Positions 18,778 to 27,836 of a DNA stretch of 64,000 nucleotides are shown here, piece after piece (the stretch's first letter is position 1; each line of letters starts with the position of its first letter). Position numbers and translations under genes: made by a program. The notes under the pieces were generated by a model. It did not search any database. It had not been told where the DNA came from and saw only the letters and a list, made by a program, of their open reading frames with translations. Source of the stretch: Mucilaginibacter paludis DSM 18603 (GTDB lineage Bacteria > Bacteroidota > Bacteroidia > Sphingobacteriales > Sphingobacteriaceae); assembly GCF_000166195.2 (NCBI RefSeq), contig NZ_CM001403.1:6773877-6837876 (forward strand), given 5' to 3'.

Positions 18778-19578
18778 TTAACGGTGGTAATATTTCATGG
18801 CTTCGGGAATGCGGCTCTCAATATCGGCCACACGGCGTGCGTCCGAAGGGTGATCACTCAAAAATTCGGGGGTTGAGCTTCCCTGGCTGCGGCTGGCCAT
18901 GCGTTGCCAAAAGTTTAAAGCTTCATGCGGATCATACCCGGCCATAGCCATAAAGGTAAGGCCCAGCCTGTCGGCCTCCGACTCCTGGTTGCGCGAGTAG
19001 CTGAGCAATACCAGCGGGCCGCCAACGCCATATAATTGATTGATAACCGATACCGTGCTGTTGTTGGAGGTTGACGATGCACTGCCTAAAATACCACCAA
19101 CGCCTTGTGCAACCATTTGCTGCGAGATGCGCTCGGCAGAGTGGTGGGCTATGGCATGGCCTATTTCGTGAGCCAGTACGGTAGCTAAACCGGCATCGGT
19201 TTGGGTTACAGGCAAAATGCCCGAATATACCGCCACTTTACCGCCGGGCATACACCATGCGTTTACCTCTTTACTTTGGATGAGGTTAAACTCCCACTTA
19301 AAATTGTACTGATCGCCATAGCCATTATCTTTTAAATATTTCTCGATGGCTGTTGATAGCCTGATCCCTATATTTTTAATACGCTGGGCATCGCTTGTAC
19401 CTCGAATAACGGTAGTTTTAGGGTCAGACAGTAACTGGCTGTAGCTTTGAGCCGCGGATTGATTCACTTCCGAATCGCTCACGGCATTAAATTGTTTTCT
19501 TCCGGTTAATGGTACTGTGGTGCACGCCGCAAACAGAGTTGAGGCAACAACTCCAATTAGTAAAGGCTTAAAATTCAT
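18778..19578 (-). CDS. M48-family zinc metallopeptidase, lipoprotein
   Basis: 266 residues. Lipoprotein signal with Cys19 in LFAAC. HEIGH at residues 137-141 is the zinc and catalytic motif, followed by the third-ligand helix QESEADRLGL. It resembles BepA/LoiP-type periplasmic proteases for outer-membrane quality control. Its start is 2 bp after the plsY stop, so the two are probably one operon with plsY first. Confidence 0.9.
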   Translation of the reverse strand: MNFKPLLIGVVASTLFAACTTVPLTGRKQFNAVSDSEVNQSAAQSYSQLLSDPKTTVIRGTSDAQRIKNIGIRLSTAIEKYLKDNGYGDQYNFKWEFNLIQSKEVNAWCMPGGKVAVYSGILPVTQTDAGLATVLAHEIGHAIAHHSAERISQQMVAQGVGGILGSASSTSNNSTVSVINQLYGVGGPLVLLSYSRNQESEADRLGLTFMAMAGYDPHEALNFWQRMASRSQGSSTPEFLSDHPSDARRVADIESRIPEAMKYYHR

Positions 19579-19579
19579 G

Positions 19580-20227
19580 TCAGGTTGTTTTACGTTTAAA
19601 CAGGTTAACTTTAGACTCTTTGCCTTTTAACAAACGCTCGATATTTTTTTGATGGGTAACCAATATCAGTACGCAGATGCACATGCCATAAATAACAACC
19701 GATTTAATATACAACGGGAATATAAATGTAACCCCTATTAAGTATGTAAAACTGGCCAGTATGGAACTTAAAGATACATACCGTGTAATTAATAAAACAA
19801 CAATAAATACCGTTACGCAAAGCAAAGACGCCTGCAAGTGTACAGCCAAAACCATTCCAAATAATGTAGCCACGCCTTTACCTCCCCTAAACCCCGCAAA
19901 AATTGGAAACAGGTGGCCCATTACGGCGGTAATACCCAGGGCGAGCTGAAAATTAACAAACGCGGTGGAGTGGAAAGCGCCCGTGGTTGATATACCTATA
20001 AAATAAGCCAGGTTGGTGGCCGTCCAGCCTTTCAGGATATCGATAAGCATCACAGGGATGCCTGCCTTTTTACCCAATACCCTGAATGTGTTGGTTGCAC
20101 CAGCGTTACCACTGCCGTACTCGCGTACGTCAACATTGTAAAAAGCCTGCCCAATCCATACAGCCGTGGGTATTGATCCAAATAAATAGGCCAGTATGAG
20201 CGCTGAAATCGAATATATTGAAATCAT
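19580..20227 (-). CDS. plsY: Glycerol-3-phosphate acyltransferase PlsY
   Basis: 215 residues, polytopic membrane enzyme using acyl-phosphate to make lysophosphatidic acid. FGSIPTAVWIG, the motif REYGSGNAGATNTFRVLG, and FPIFAGFRGGKGVAT are the three cytosolic active-site motifs. Five hydrophobic segments are visible. It lies between nadC and the M48 gene on the minus strand. Confidence 0.95.
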   Translation of the reverse strand: MISIYSISALILAYLFGSIPTAVWIGQAFYNVDVREYGSGNAGATNTFRVLGKKAGIPVMLIDILKGWTATNLAYFIGISTTGAFHSTAFVNFQLALGITAVMGHLFPIFAGFRGGKGVATLFGMVLAVHLQASLLCVTVFIVVLLITRYVSLSSILASFTYLIGVTFIFPLYIKSVVIYGMCICVLILVTHQKNIERLLKGKESKVNLFKRKTT

Positions 20228-20271
20228 CTCACTACAATAATACTAATTGCCGTTGTACTATCCATATTATT

Positions 20272-21120
20272 TTATGCATTAACAGCTTTCAGACTCAAAT
20301 CAAGGCTTTTAACCGAGTGGGTTAAGGCCCCTATTGAAATATAATCAACCCCGCATTCGGCATAAGCGCGTACGTTTTCAATGGTTATTCCGCCCGATGC
20401 TTCTGTAGTGTATTGGCCGTCAATAATTTCAACAGCTGTTTTGAGATCGGGTATGGTAAAATTATCCAGCATAATACGCTGTATTCCACCGGCTTTAATA
20501 GCCTCATGCAGTTCAGTAAAGTTTCTCACCTCTATTTCAATATCAAGTTGTTTATGGTGAGTTAACAAATATTGGCGGGCATTGTTGATGGCATTAGCAA
20601 TTCCGCCCGAATAATCAACATGATTATCTTTAATCAGTATCATATCGTACAAACCAAAACGATGGTTAACACCGCCTCCAATTTGCACCGCCCACTTTTC
20701 AAAAAGCCTAAAGCCGGGTGTTGTTTTGCGGGTATCCAGTACTTTGGTGCCGGTACCTTGCAACAAAGCTACAATTTGATGGGTTTGCGTTGCAATGGCC
20801 GACATGCGCTGCATACAATTCAATACCAGCCGTTCGGCTTTTAAAATACTGTGTACACTGCCTTGTACATTAAAGGCTATATCGCCCGTTTTAACCGGGT
20901 CGCCGTCTTTTAAAAACAGTTCAACGCTCAGGGCGGGGTCAATCACGTTAAAAGCTTCAACCGCCAGGCTCACGCCAGCCAAAATACCGTTTTCTTTAAC
21001 CAGTAACTTGGCTTTGCCCTGGGTACCCGCAGCTATGGTAGCTAACGAGGTATGATCGCCGTCTCCTACGTCTTCCGCGAGGTAGGATGCAATAAGTTTG
21101 CGAATTGCAGGTATGTCCAA
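20272..21120 (-). CDS. nadC: Nicotinate-nucleotide pyrophosphorylase (carboxylating)
   Basis: 282 residues; it makes nicotinate mononucleotide from quinolinate and PRPP in NAD synthesis. EDVGDGDHTS near the N-terminus, RMSAIATQTH, LDTRKTTPGFR, GGGVNHRFGLYDMILIKDNH (in parts) and the C-terminal ASGGIT and ISIGALTHS are intact. Upstream on the same strand is a small DUF4783 gene, 43 bp away. Confidence 0.96.
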   Translation of the reverse strand: MDIPAIRKLIASYLAEDVGDGDHTSLATIAAGTQGKAKLLVKENGILAGVSLAVEAFNVIDPALSVELFLKDGDPVKTGDIAFNVQGSVHSILKAERLVLNCMQRMSAIATQTHQIVALLQGTGTKVLDTRKTTPGFRLFEKWAVQIGGGVNHRFGLYDMILIKDNHVDYSGGIANAINNARQYLLTHHKQLDIEIEVRNFTELHEAIKAGGIQRIMLDNFTIPDLKTAVEIIDGQYTTEASGGITIENVRAYAECGVDYISIGALTHSVKSLDLSLKAVNA

Positions 21121-21163
21121 TTTATATTTTCTTAAAGCATCAAAAGTAAAAAAATACTTTCAA

Positions 21164-21556
21164 CTACTTTATCTTTTCCATTTCAATATGTAACTCATTG
21201 ATTTGCAACAAACCATTATTATTACGCACCGAGCACGACGTTCGGTAGCTGCCCGTTTTGCCCGTTAAAACAAACACGGCAAACTTATAATCGGGGTTTG
21301 AGTCTACCCGGTGGATCAATTTAACCGTAAAAGGCTCATTTTTTGCAAAAAAAGCATTTGTTTTTGCCGTAGCCTGTTCTTTGGTATAGGTGTTACCATC
21401 TTCCATAATAGCCAGGTCAATATTAGGCGCAAAGGCCTTGCAAAGCTCGGCCCAACTGCTTTGCTTCAGTAAAATTAAAGTTTTTTCAACCGGATCCGCC
21501 GGTTTGGGCTGGGCAGCCAGCAACGAAAAAACAAACAAAAAACAGAGCAATTTCAT
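21164..21556 (-). CDS. DUF4783-type exported protein
   Basis: 130 residues with a short signal peptide ending near AQPKP. The body has the DUF4783 pattern (a NTF2-like lumazine-binding look: KQATAKTNAFFAKNEP, then beta strands). Function unknown. The family often sits beside nadC in Bacteroidota, as here. Confidence 0.75.
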   Translation of the reverse strand: MKLLCFLFVFSLLAAQPKPADPVEKTLILLKQSSWAELCKAFAPNIDLAIMEDGNTYTKEQATAKTNAFFAKNEPFTVKLIHRVDSNPDYKFAVFVLTGKTGSYRTSCSVRNNNGLLQINELHIEMEKIK

Positions 21557-21669
21557 AACATAAATTGGCTTAAAAAATGATCATCATCAGTTACTAACTA
21601 ATTGATAAATTTAATGTTGTTACACTATTTAAATATACAAAAATTAATAGTATCGGCTATATTTGCTGC

Positions 21670-23196
21670 GTGGAAAATACAAATAAAAAAGTTGCCTTAA
21701 TTATCCTGGATGGATGGGGTTATGGCCGTAACGATAAATCAAACGCTATTTTAGCTGCAAACACGCCTTATTTTGACTCTTTGCTTCAGCAATATCCGCA
21801 TTCAAAATTGCAAGCTTCGGGTACGTCGGTTGGTTTACCGGCGGGCCAGATGGGCAATTCGGAAGTTGGACACATGAACCTGGGCGCAGGCAGGGTAGTT
21901 TACCAGGAACTGGGCCGCATCCATAAAGCGGTTGAAGAGCAGGAGTTTGACGAGAACCCTGTGGTTAAACAAGCCTTTAACTATGCTAAAGAAAACAATA
22001 AGGATGTACACTTTATAGGTTTACTATCCGATGGTGGCGTACACTCGCATATTAAACATTTAAAGGGCCTGTGCGATGTTGCCGGGCGTTACCAATTGCC
22101 ACACGTTTATATACACGCCTTTTTAGACGGACGCGATACCGACCCTAACGGCGGTGTTAAATACATCACCGACCTGGAAAACCACATCAGCAATACCAAC
22201 GTGCAACTGGCATCGGCTATTGGCCGATATTATGCTATGGACCGCGATAACCGCTGGGAACGTGTTAGAAAAGCTTACGACCTGATGGTGAACGGCGAAG
22301 GCACTAAAACACATAACATTTTAAAATCAGTTTCAGACTCGTACGCCGAAGGTGTTACCGACGAATTTATATTGCCGATAGTAAAAACAAACGACCAGGA
22401 CGAGCCTATCGCTGTAATTAAGGATGGCGATGTAGTGATCTGCTTTAATTTCCGTACCGACCGCGGCCGCGAAATTACCCAGGCCCTAACTCAGAAGCCC
22501 TTCCCGGAGCAGGGTATGCACCCACTGGACCTGCATTATATTACCATGACCACCTACGACGAAACTTTTAAAAACGTACAGGTGATTTTTACTAAAGACG
22601 ACCTGACACAAACGCTGGGCGAAACTTTGCAGAATGCCGGTAAAACTCAGATCAGGATTGCCGAAACTGAAAAATATCCGCACGTTACCTTCTTTTTCTC
22701 GGGCGGCCGCGAAAAGGAGTTTGACAACGAAAAGCGCTTGCTTATCCCTTCGCCTAAAGTAGCTACCTATGATCTGCAGCCCGAAATGAGCGCCGAAGGT
22801 ATCCGCGATGCCATCATCCCTGAGTTAAAAAGCAGGTGGGCCGATTTTATTTGCCTTAACTTTGCCAATACCGATATGGTTGGCCACACCGGCGTTTTTG
22901 AAGCCGTAGTTAAGGCCGCCGAAACGGTTGATAGCTGTACCAAAGAGGTGGTTGAAACTGGCATAGCCAACGGCTACTCTTTTATTATTATTGCCGACCA
23001 CGGTAATGCCGAATTTATGATTAATGATGACGGTACCCCAAACACGGCGCATACCACCAACCTGGTGCCTTGTATATTAATTGATAAGGATTACAAGGAA
23101 ATTAAAGATGGTAAATTAGGCGATATTGCCCCTACTATTTTAAAAATATTAGGTGTGCCCATCCCCGAACAAATGAGCGAGAATGTATTGGTATAA
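21670..23196 (+). CDS. gpmI: 2,3-bisphosphoglycerate-independent phosphoglycerate mutase
   Basis: 508 residues, two-manganese enzyme of glycolysis. LIILDGWGYG at the start binds metal, GNSEVGHMNLGAGR holds the catalytic Ser, HAFLDGRDTDPNGG and DRDNRWERV bind substrate, and NFANTDMVGHTG and IIADHGNAE bind metal. It starts with GTG at 21670. A TATATTTG box at 21658-21665 lies directly before the start but lacks a matching -33 TTG. Confidence 0.96.
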   Translation: MENTNKKVALIILDGWGYGRNDKSNAILAANTPYFDSLLQQYPHSKLQASGTSVGLPAGQMGNSEVGHMNLGAGRVVYQELGRIHKAVEEQEFDENPVVKQAFNYAKENNKDVHFIGLLSDGGVHSHIKHLKGLCDVAGRYQLPHVYIHAFLDGRDTDPNGGVKYITDLENHISNTNVQLASAIGRYYAMDRDNRWERVRKAYDLMVNGEGTKTHNILKSVSDSYAEGVTDEFILPIVKTNDQDEPIAVIKDGDVVICFNFRTDRGREITQALTQKPFPEQGMHPLDLHYITMTTYDETFKNVQVIFTKDDLTQTLGETLQNAGKTQIRIAETEKYPHVTFFFSGGREKEFDNEKRLLIPSPKVATYDLQPEMSAEGIRDAIIPELKSRWADFICLNFANTDMVGHTGVFEAVVKAAETVDSCTKEVVETGIANGYSFIIIADHGNAEFMINDDGTPNTAHTTNLVPCILIDKDYKEIKDGKLGDIAPTILKILGVPIPEQMSENVLV

Positions 23197-23728
23197 AATA
23201 CCTGCACGTAATTTAACTTTAATGGTTTGCAGTTGTTTACTTTTTAGCAACTGCAAACCTGTTGTAAGCCATGATGGCAGGCCTCCGTATTTTGATCTGA
23301 AGGCTTATTTTACCGCCGAGGCGCAAAGGCTGGGCAAACAACAGCGCCTGATTTTAAAAACGGTTAATTATAACAACCAGCCCGAAGAAAAAGATGTAGC
23401 CATTAAAAACTGGCAACGCGAACTGGCCCTGTTTACAGAATCGGATATCAACAAACCATCCTGGCGGGACAGTTACAAAAAAACGGCTAATAACGATTCC
23501 ATTGTTTATAGGGCTGTGGATACTAACCTGAATACCCGTTACATCTCAATCCACTTAAAGGCTAAGCAGGTGAGCGGCATCCGCATAGTTAACTTCACCA
23601 AAAACCTGCTTTACCAAACCAAAGAAAATTTAAGCTATTATCCTGATTCGCTTTATAAAATAGAAAAACACCAATCGGTTAAGATATTGGGTGCAAATAA
23701 TTACGAAATAACAGGTAAGTTTAAATAA
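23183..23728 (+). CDS. Putative lipoprotein of unknown function
   Basis: 181 residues. A hydrophobic start ends in the lipobox LFSNC (Cys24). The mature part has no recognised domain. The start overlaps the gpmI stop by 14 bp, so it is probably read with gpmI. An inner start at 23222 would leave too short a signal peptide. Confidence 0.7.
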   Translation: MYWYKIPARNLTLMVCSCLLFSNCKPVVSHDGRPPYFDLKAYFTAEAQRLGKQQRLILKTVNYNNQPEEKDVAIKNWQRELALFTESDINKPSWRDSYKKTANNDSIVYRAVDTNLNTRYISIHLKAKQVSGIRIVNFTKNLLYQTKENLSYYPDSLYKIEKHQSVKILGANNYEITGKFK

Positions 23729-23743
23729 AATCCTTTAGCAGGT

Positions 23744-24361
23744 TTATCGGGCCGCTATGGCCAACTGTTGTTTTGACAGATCGAGCTGTGTGCTGATATC
23801 CTTACGGTCGGGATTATCGCCCAATACTTTTTCCAGATCGGCTACGGAAGCTTTGAGCGAGTTAACGCCACGGTTTTTATCGTAAAACTTACTGGTTTTC
23901 TGTAGTTTAAAAATCCCGTATTCCCGGTAAAATATTCCACGGTTCTGGTAAAATTTAATATCCTGGGGGTTAATGGTAATGGCCTTGGTTAAATCAACAA
24001 TAGCCCCTAATAAAAATTTCTCTTTATCGGCCGGCGTGGCCTGCACATCCCTTGCCGAATAGCTTTTTGCCATGGCCCTGTAGTAATAAGCAGAGCAATC
24101 GGTAGGTTTTATTTCTACCACCTTGCAATACGTTGATATGGCTTTTTTGTAATTCTCGCTGTGATAGTATGAGTATCCCAACATCCACAAAGCGTTTGCA
24201 TTTGTTGAATCTACCACGCAGGCTTTTTCCAGGTGACGCACAGCTTGCTTAAAATCGCCGTCCATTAAAGCCTGTTGACCTAATTTTACATATGCGTTTT
24301 GAGCTTGCGCGACATCAAGTGAAGAAACAATTAACAAAGACAGAATGACTGATAATCTCAT
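23744..24361 (-). CDS. Exported TPR-repeat protein
   Basis: 205 residues, signal peptide ending near AQAQ. Three or more TPR units: LGQQALMDGDFKQAVRHLEKA, ALWMLGYSYYHSENYKKAIS and a third in the ITINPQ region. Likely a periplasmic scaffold. It is convergent with the gpmI unit. Its promoter shares the word CTTTTCGTAC with the blaI promoter, so it may belong to the BlaI regulon (inference). Confidence 0.82.
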   Translation of the reverse strand: MRLSVILSLLIVSSLDVAQAQNAYVKLGQQALMDGDFKQAVRHLEKACVVDSTNANALWMLGYSYYHSENYKKAISTYCKVVEIKPTDCSAYYYRAMAKSYSARDVQATPADKEKFLLGAIVDLTKAITINPQDIKFYQNRGIFYREYGIFKLQKTSKFYDKNRGVNSLKASVADLEKVLGDNPDRKDISTQLDLSKQQLAIAAR

Positions 24362-24385
24362 CAGGGGTAAAACTATATTAGGCGT

Positions 24386-24416
24386 TCAATATAGTAGTAA
24401 ACTCTTTTCGTACCAA
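24386..24416 (-). promoter_or_regulatory. Promoter of the TPR gene with a BlaI-promoter-like element
   Basis: On the minus strand a TTG (24416-24414), a 20-nt spacer starting GTACGAAAAG, and TATATTGA (24393-24386, an imperfect TAnnTTTG). The spacer word GTACGAAAAG is identical to that in the blaI promoter at the same place. Confidence 0.45.
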
Positions 24417-24597
24417 ATTATTATGAATAGTACTAAATAAAATAATTAACATTTATTGCCGATGGATAAAAGCTTGGCACAGCTCTTGAAACATTAGCAC
24501 ATTAACCGTAAGTTAGTCAAAAACTACAAATAATTGCCTGATTTTATAAAACAGGCTGACAACTTGACGTTATTTACTAAATATAACAGGATACTCC

Positions 24598-24741
24598 ATG
24601 AGTTTTGATCCATTTGATTTTAAGAACGCTTTACCGATAATAAACGAAGATTCCGAGTTTTTCCCACTGATGTCGTCAGAAGATGAAGAGGAAATTTTAA
24701 CTCGGCAGGCTCTTCAGCTTGTTTGTTCAGCATCTGGTTAA
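24598..24741 (+). pseudogene. Truncated 5' end of a Lon protease gene
   Basis: An ATG at 24598 opens a frame starting MSFDPFDFKNALPII, then EDSEFFPLMSSEDEEE, which resembles the N-terminus of Bacteroidota Lon proteases. The match stops at about codon 33 (24695), exactly where the sequence becomes the antisense of the M56 gene's shared segment. The frame then runs into a stop at 24739-24741. No Lon N-domain or ATPase follows. This is therefore a lon start, with its upstream region, cut by a rearrangement. Identification rests on memory of the Lon N-terminus. Confidence 0.65.
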
Positions 24742-26140
24742 TCACCGGCTGATAAACTACCAGACTTTCAGCGGGTACTGCCTTCCCGTTTACCTGCATA
24801 CTTATCAACGTCTTCCCTTTTAAGTTAAGCTGATACAATATGCCCCGCTCCTTGAGCAGATAAGTAGTATACTGATGATTAGGCAATTGCAGTGAAGTAT
24901 GATCGCCAAACTCGTTGGGCTGATAAATCCTCAAATTCCCCGCGTTAATACTCCCCTGCTTTGCATCCGTCTTCATGGTATCAGTTGTAGTGGTAGTAGT
25001 TATTGTTGTAACAGCCGTGCTCCGCACCTTTTTACTCTGCTTACCACCACTGCCTACCACAGCCGAAGTGGTTGCCGTTACCAATTTGCTGATCTGCCCG
25101 GCGTTTGAAAAAGCGGCCATCAATAAACCAGCGGCTACCAAACCAAAAGCCAGCAACGATTTTTCGGCAAGATTTAATGATTGGTTGCTGTTAGACAGCA
25201 GCCGCGTTGCCCTGTTTAACAGATGATTGGGCTTGCGGGCAAAGGCCATGGCGTAGGCCGGTGCCGATAACTGGTACTCCTGGCACGATACCAGCGCCCT
25301 GATGTAGTTTACCTTGCTACTGGTTTGGGCTATCGCGATATCATCGCAGCAGTTTTCGCGCTCGGCCCTGATCAAGGAGGTGATCCACCACACCGCCGGA
25401 TTAAAAAAGAACAGGATTTCCATCAGGCTGATCAGCAGGTTGGCCAGGTAATCCTTCCGGAGGATATGTGCCAGCTCGTGGATCAGGATGGCTTCTACCT
25501 CTGCAGGTGGCAGCGCAGTTATCATCCCCGCAGGGATCAATATCAGGGGTTTTAAATGCCCTATTACCATCGGCACCCGGGCCAGGCCCGATTGCGCTAT
25601 GCCCACCACCTGCCTTATGCCCAACTGCAAAGCCAGCTGTTGCACCCGGCTTTGCCATACCCCATCAACCGGGGCAATGGCTTTGCGCCTTAAATAATAC
25701 AGACTGTGCAGCCCGGTAACCAGTTGCAGGCTGCGCACGCAAACAATAATAAGCCAAATAAGCACCACCGCTTGCGTATTGCGGTTAAAATAAGCCGTTA
25801 AATAATCTGTAAAAGTAAGCGGAGCCAACACCGGGTTGGTAATCGGCTGCGCCGGATGATTGTTAGCCGCAATTGCTGTTTGATCAATACCCGGCGTATT
25901 AAGGCCAGCAGAAGCGCCCTTTAGCTCAATGGCAAAAGTAAGGCCTATACCCAAAGCAAACAAGCCCAATGTAACTAACAACAGGTTGTACCGCTTTGCC
26001 GCAGTTTGTTTACGGGTACAAACTATAATTAGCGCGGCTATGGCAGCAAGCAACAAGCCCTGCCATAACGAATGCAACAAAGTATTGCAAAGCGCTTTCA
26101 TCACATCATCCGGTAGTACTTTTACAGTTGAAAAATTCAT
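24620..26140 (-). CDS. M56-family (BlaR1-like) membrane metallopeptidase with a replaced C-terminus
   Basis: 506 residues. Membrane segments lie at residues ~24-42, 53-71, 124-140 and ~325-345. The zinc motif HELAH is at 221-225, with ENCCDDIA downstream. Family members sense a signal and cleave a BlaI-type repressor; blaI is the adjacent upstream gene. The last 24 residues (after AELK) are encoded by the antisense of the lon fragment. The copy at the right window edge continues with a different long coiled tail. The native C-terminus is therefore probably missing here. Confidence 0.85.
   Translation of the reverse strand: MNFSTVKVLPDDVMKALCNTLLHSLWQGLLLAAIAALIIVCTRKQTAAKRYNLLLVTLGLFALGIGLTFAIELKGASAGLNTPGIDQTAIAANNHPAQPITNPVLAPLTFTDYLTAYFNRNTQAVVLIWLIIVCVRSLQLVTGLHSLYYLRRKAIAPVDGVWQSRVQQLALQLGIRQVVGIAQSGLARVPMVIGHLKPLILIPAGMITALPPAEVEAILIHELAHILRKDYLANLLISLMEILFFFNPAVWWITSLIRAERENCCDDIAIAQTSSKVNYIRALVSCQEYQLSAPAYAMAFARKPNHLLNRATRLLSNSNQSLNLAEKSLLAFGLVAAGLLMAAFSNAGQISKLVTATTSAVVGSGGKQSKKVRSTAVTTITTTTTTDTMKTDAKQGSINAGNLRIYQPNEFGDHTSLQLPNHQYTTYLLKERGILYQLNLKGKTLISMQVNGKAVPAESLVVYQPVINQMLNKQAEEPAELKFPLHLLTTSVGKTRNLRLLSVKRS
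24695..25132. repeat. Long direct repeat, left copy (M56 gene segment)
   Basis: 438 bp that recur at 63561-64000 in the same orientation. The only differences seen are two single-base insertions in the right copy (an extra T and an extra A near 63895-63906). The match begins at TTTTAACTCGGCAGG and is still running when the window ends. Confidence 0.95.
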
Positions 26141-26169
26141 GGCAGTTTTTTTTTGAGTGGGTTAATCAA

Positions 26170-26562
26170 TTATTCTTCCAGCTTGTTTAACAGATCCTTA
26201 ATTTCCTGGAGCTCCTGCGGGGATGTTTTTTTGTTGCCCAGCAGTTGCATCACCAGTTTACTTGCCGAGCCTTTATACATCGAGTTAACAAATTTATCCA
26301 GCAAATGCGCCTTTGTTTTTTGTTCTTCTTCGGCAACGCTGTAAATGTGTTTCATCTGGCTCTCGTCGCGCTTAACAATCCCCTTGTCGGCCATAATCTG
26401 CATCAGTTTAAGCGTGGTGGTATAGTTCACTTCTTTTTGCTTCAGCAACTCATCATTAACGGCGCGTACAGTTGAGGGGCCCTTCTCCCATAAAACCTGC
26501 AATATCTCCAGCTCCGACCGGGTAGGTTCAATCTGTTTATTTTGATCTTCTTTATTCATCAC
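26170..26562 (-). CDS. BlaI/MecI/CopY-family transcriptional repressor
   Basis: 130 residues. Winged helix with PTRSELEILQVLWEKGPSTVRAVNDEL and VNYTTTLKLMQIMADKG, then a dimerisation and cleavage region. Paired with the M56 peptidase 29 bp downstream, as in BlaI-BlaR1 modules. The palindrome in its own promoter suggests autorepression, relieved by M56 cleavage. Confidence 0.92.
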   Translation of the reverse strand: MMNKEDQNKQIEPTRSELEILQVLWEKGPSTVRAVNDELLKQKEVNYTTTLKLMQIMADKGIVKRDESQMKHIYSVAEEEQKTKAHLLDKFVNSMYKGSASKLVMQLLGNKKTSPQELQEIKDLLNKLEE

Positions 26563-26566
26563 AATT

Positions 26567-26596
26567 CAAAGGTAGAAAACTTTTCGTACGAAACAA
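26567..26596 (-). promoter_or_regulatory. blaI promoter with palindromic operator in the spacer
   Basis: On the minus strand TTG (26596-26594), a 19-nt spacer and TACCTTTG (26574-26567) match the Bacteroidota consensus. The spacer holds the perfect 12-bp palindrome TTTCGTACGAAA (26582-26593). That is a good place for a repressor, probably BlaI itself. Confidence 0.7.
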
Positions 26597-26791
26597 ATAT
26601 TATGAGTATTTTTTTTGAATGATGATCAAAATTACTTTGAATTGAGGGGTTACCAAACTCCACTTCCTGTTAGTGGAACATTAACATCCAGCATTGTTGA
26701 ATTTTAATTTTTGTTTTTCCTGATCAATTCCGCCGGAATAGTTATTTTTAGCCATGCACATCATCCATGAACTATTAATTTTCTAACCCAC

Positions 26792-27706
26792 ATGGAACAA
26801 AAAATTGGCCGCTTTATTGATCCTTTGAGTGATTTTGGTTTTAAGCGATTGTTTGGAAGCGAGCCCCATAAGGATATATTGATCGATTTTTTAAATCAAC
26901 TGTTCGTGGGCCAAAAGGAAATTGCCGACTTAACTTACAGCCCCACCGAATACGCTGGCGATACCGATAAAATCAAGAAAGTATTTTTCGACCTGCATTG
27001 CACGGGCAAAAACGGCGAGAAATTCATCATCGAGATGCAAAAAGCCGAGCAGCGCAACTTTAAGGACAGGGCTGTGTTTTATACCTCGCGCCTCATCAAT
27101 GAGCAACTGCCCAAAGGCGAGAGCCACTGGAATATCCAACTGGACGAGCTATACCTGATAGCCATACTGGAGTTCAAATTTAAAAACGGCAACCCAGATC
27201 GTTATCTACATAACGTAGCCCTCACCAATACCGATACGCACGAAATATTTTACAATAAATTGGGTTATAAGTTTTTAGAATTGCCTAATTTTGTTAAAAC
27301 AGAAGAAGAGTTAGAAACCGACCTTGACCGTTGGTTCTATTTACTGAAAAATATGAGCCACCTGGAAAAAATTCCCGCTGTATTAAACAAACGGATTTTT
27401 CAGCAGGTATTCAAAATAGCCGAATTAAGTAATCTGACGAAGGAGGAGAAAGCAATGTACGATTCAAGTTTAAAAGCCAAATGGGATTATGAAAACTCGA
27501 TAGCTTTTGCAGAAGAGAGAGGTATAGAAAAAGGCCGTGAAGAAGGGATTGAAATAGGTATTGAAAAAGGTATTGAGAAAGGTATTGAGAAAGGTGAATA
27601 TAAAAGATCTGTAGAGGTTGCCATTGAAATGAAAAAAGAAGGCATCCCAAATGAACAAATAGCCAAATTCACCAAGCTCCCTATCTCAGTAGTAGAAAAG
27701 CTTTAG
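26792..27706 (+). CDS. Rpn-family PD-(D/E)XK nuclease (locus 1)
   Basis: 304 residues. The N-terminal PD-(D/E)XK nuclease has FIDPLSDFGFKRLFGSE, the Asp strand VFFDLHC and the Glu-x-Gln strand FIIEMQKAEQ, then FKDRAVFYTSRLI. Family proteins are recombination-promoting nucleases with toxic, anti-phage activity in E. coli. A helical C-terminal part follows from residue ~222 with IEKG repeats and an EQIAKFTKL helix. An in-frame ATG at 27455 with AAGGAGG 8 nt upstream can give the C-terminal part alone. The last ~340 bp are duplicated just downstream. Confidence 0.9.
   Translation: MEQKIGRFIDPLSDFGFKRLFGSEPHKDILIDFLNQLFVGQKEIADLTYSPTEYAGDTDKIKKVFFDLHCTGKNGEKFIIEMQKAEQRNFKDRAVFYTSRLINEQLPKGESHWNIQLDELYLIAILEFKFKNGNPDRYLHNVALTNTDTHEIFYNKLGYKFLELPNFVKTEEELETDLDRWFYLLKNMSHLEKIPAVLNKRIFQQVFKIAELSNLTKEEKAMYDSSLKAKWDYENSIAFAEERGIEKGREEGIEIGIEKGIEKGIEKGEYKRSVEVAIEMKKEGIPNEQIAKFTKLPISVVEKL
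27455..27706 (+). CDS. Candidate intragenic small Rpn protein (RpnS-like), locus 1
   Basis: 83 residues in frame within the Rpn gene, from ATG 27455 (MYDSSLKAKWDYEN). The Shine-Dalgarno AAGGAGG at 27440-27446 is 8 nt upstream, which is rare in Bacteroidota. The product would be the helical C-terminal module without the nuclease. In E. coli such intragenic proteins neutralise the full-length Rpn toxin; that role is inferred here. Confidence 0.55.
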   Translation: MYDSSLKAKWDYENSIAFAEERGIEKGREEGIEIGIEKGIEKGIEKGEYKRSVEVAIEMKKEGIPNEQIAKFTKLPISVVEKL

Positions 27707-27836
27707 TAATTTGACGCCCCGCGTGCTTATTTGTTTTGATTTCTGAAGTTAAATTCCCGCTGTATTAAACAAACGGATTTTTCAGCAGGTATTCAAAATA
27801 ACCGAATTAAGTAATCTGACGAAGGAGGAGAAAGCA

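Noticed and set aside
21658..21665. Leaderless promoter for gpmI
   Set aside because: The TATATTTG box fits, but no TTG lies 19-20 nt upstream, so it may be chance.
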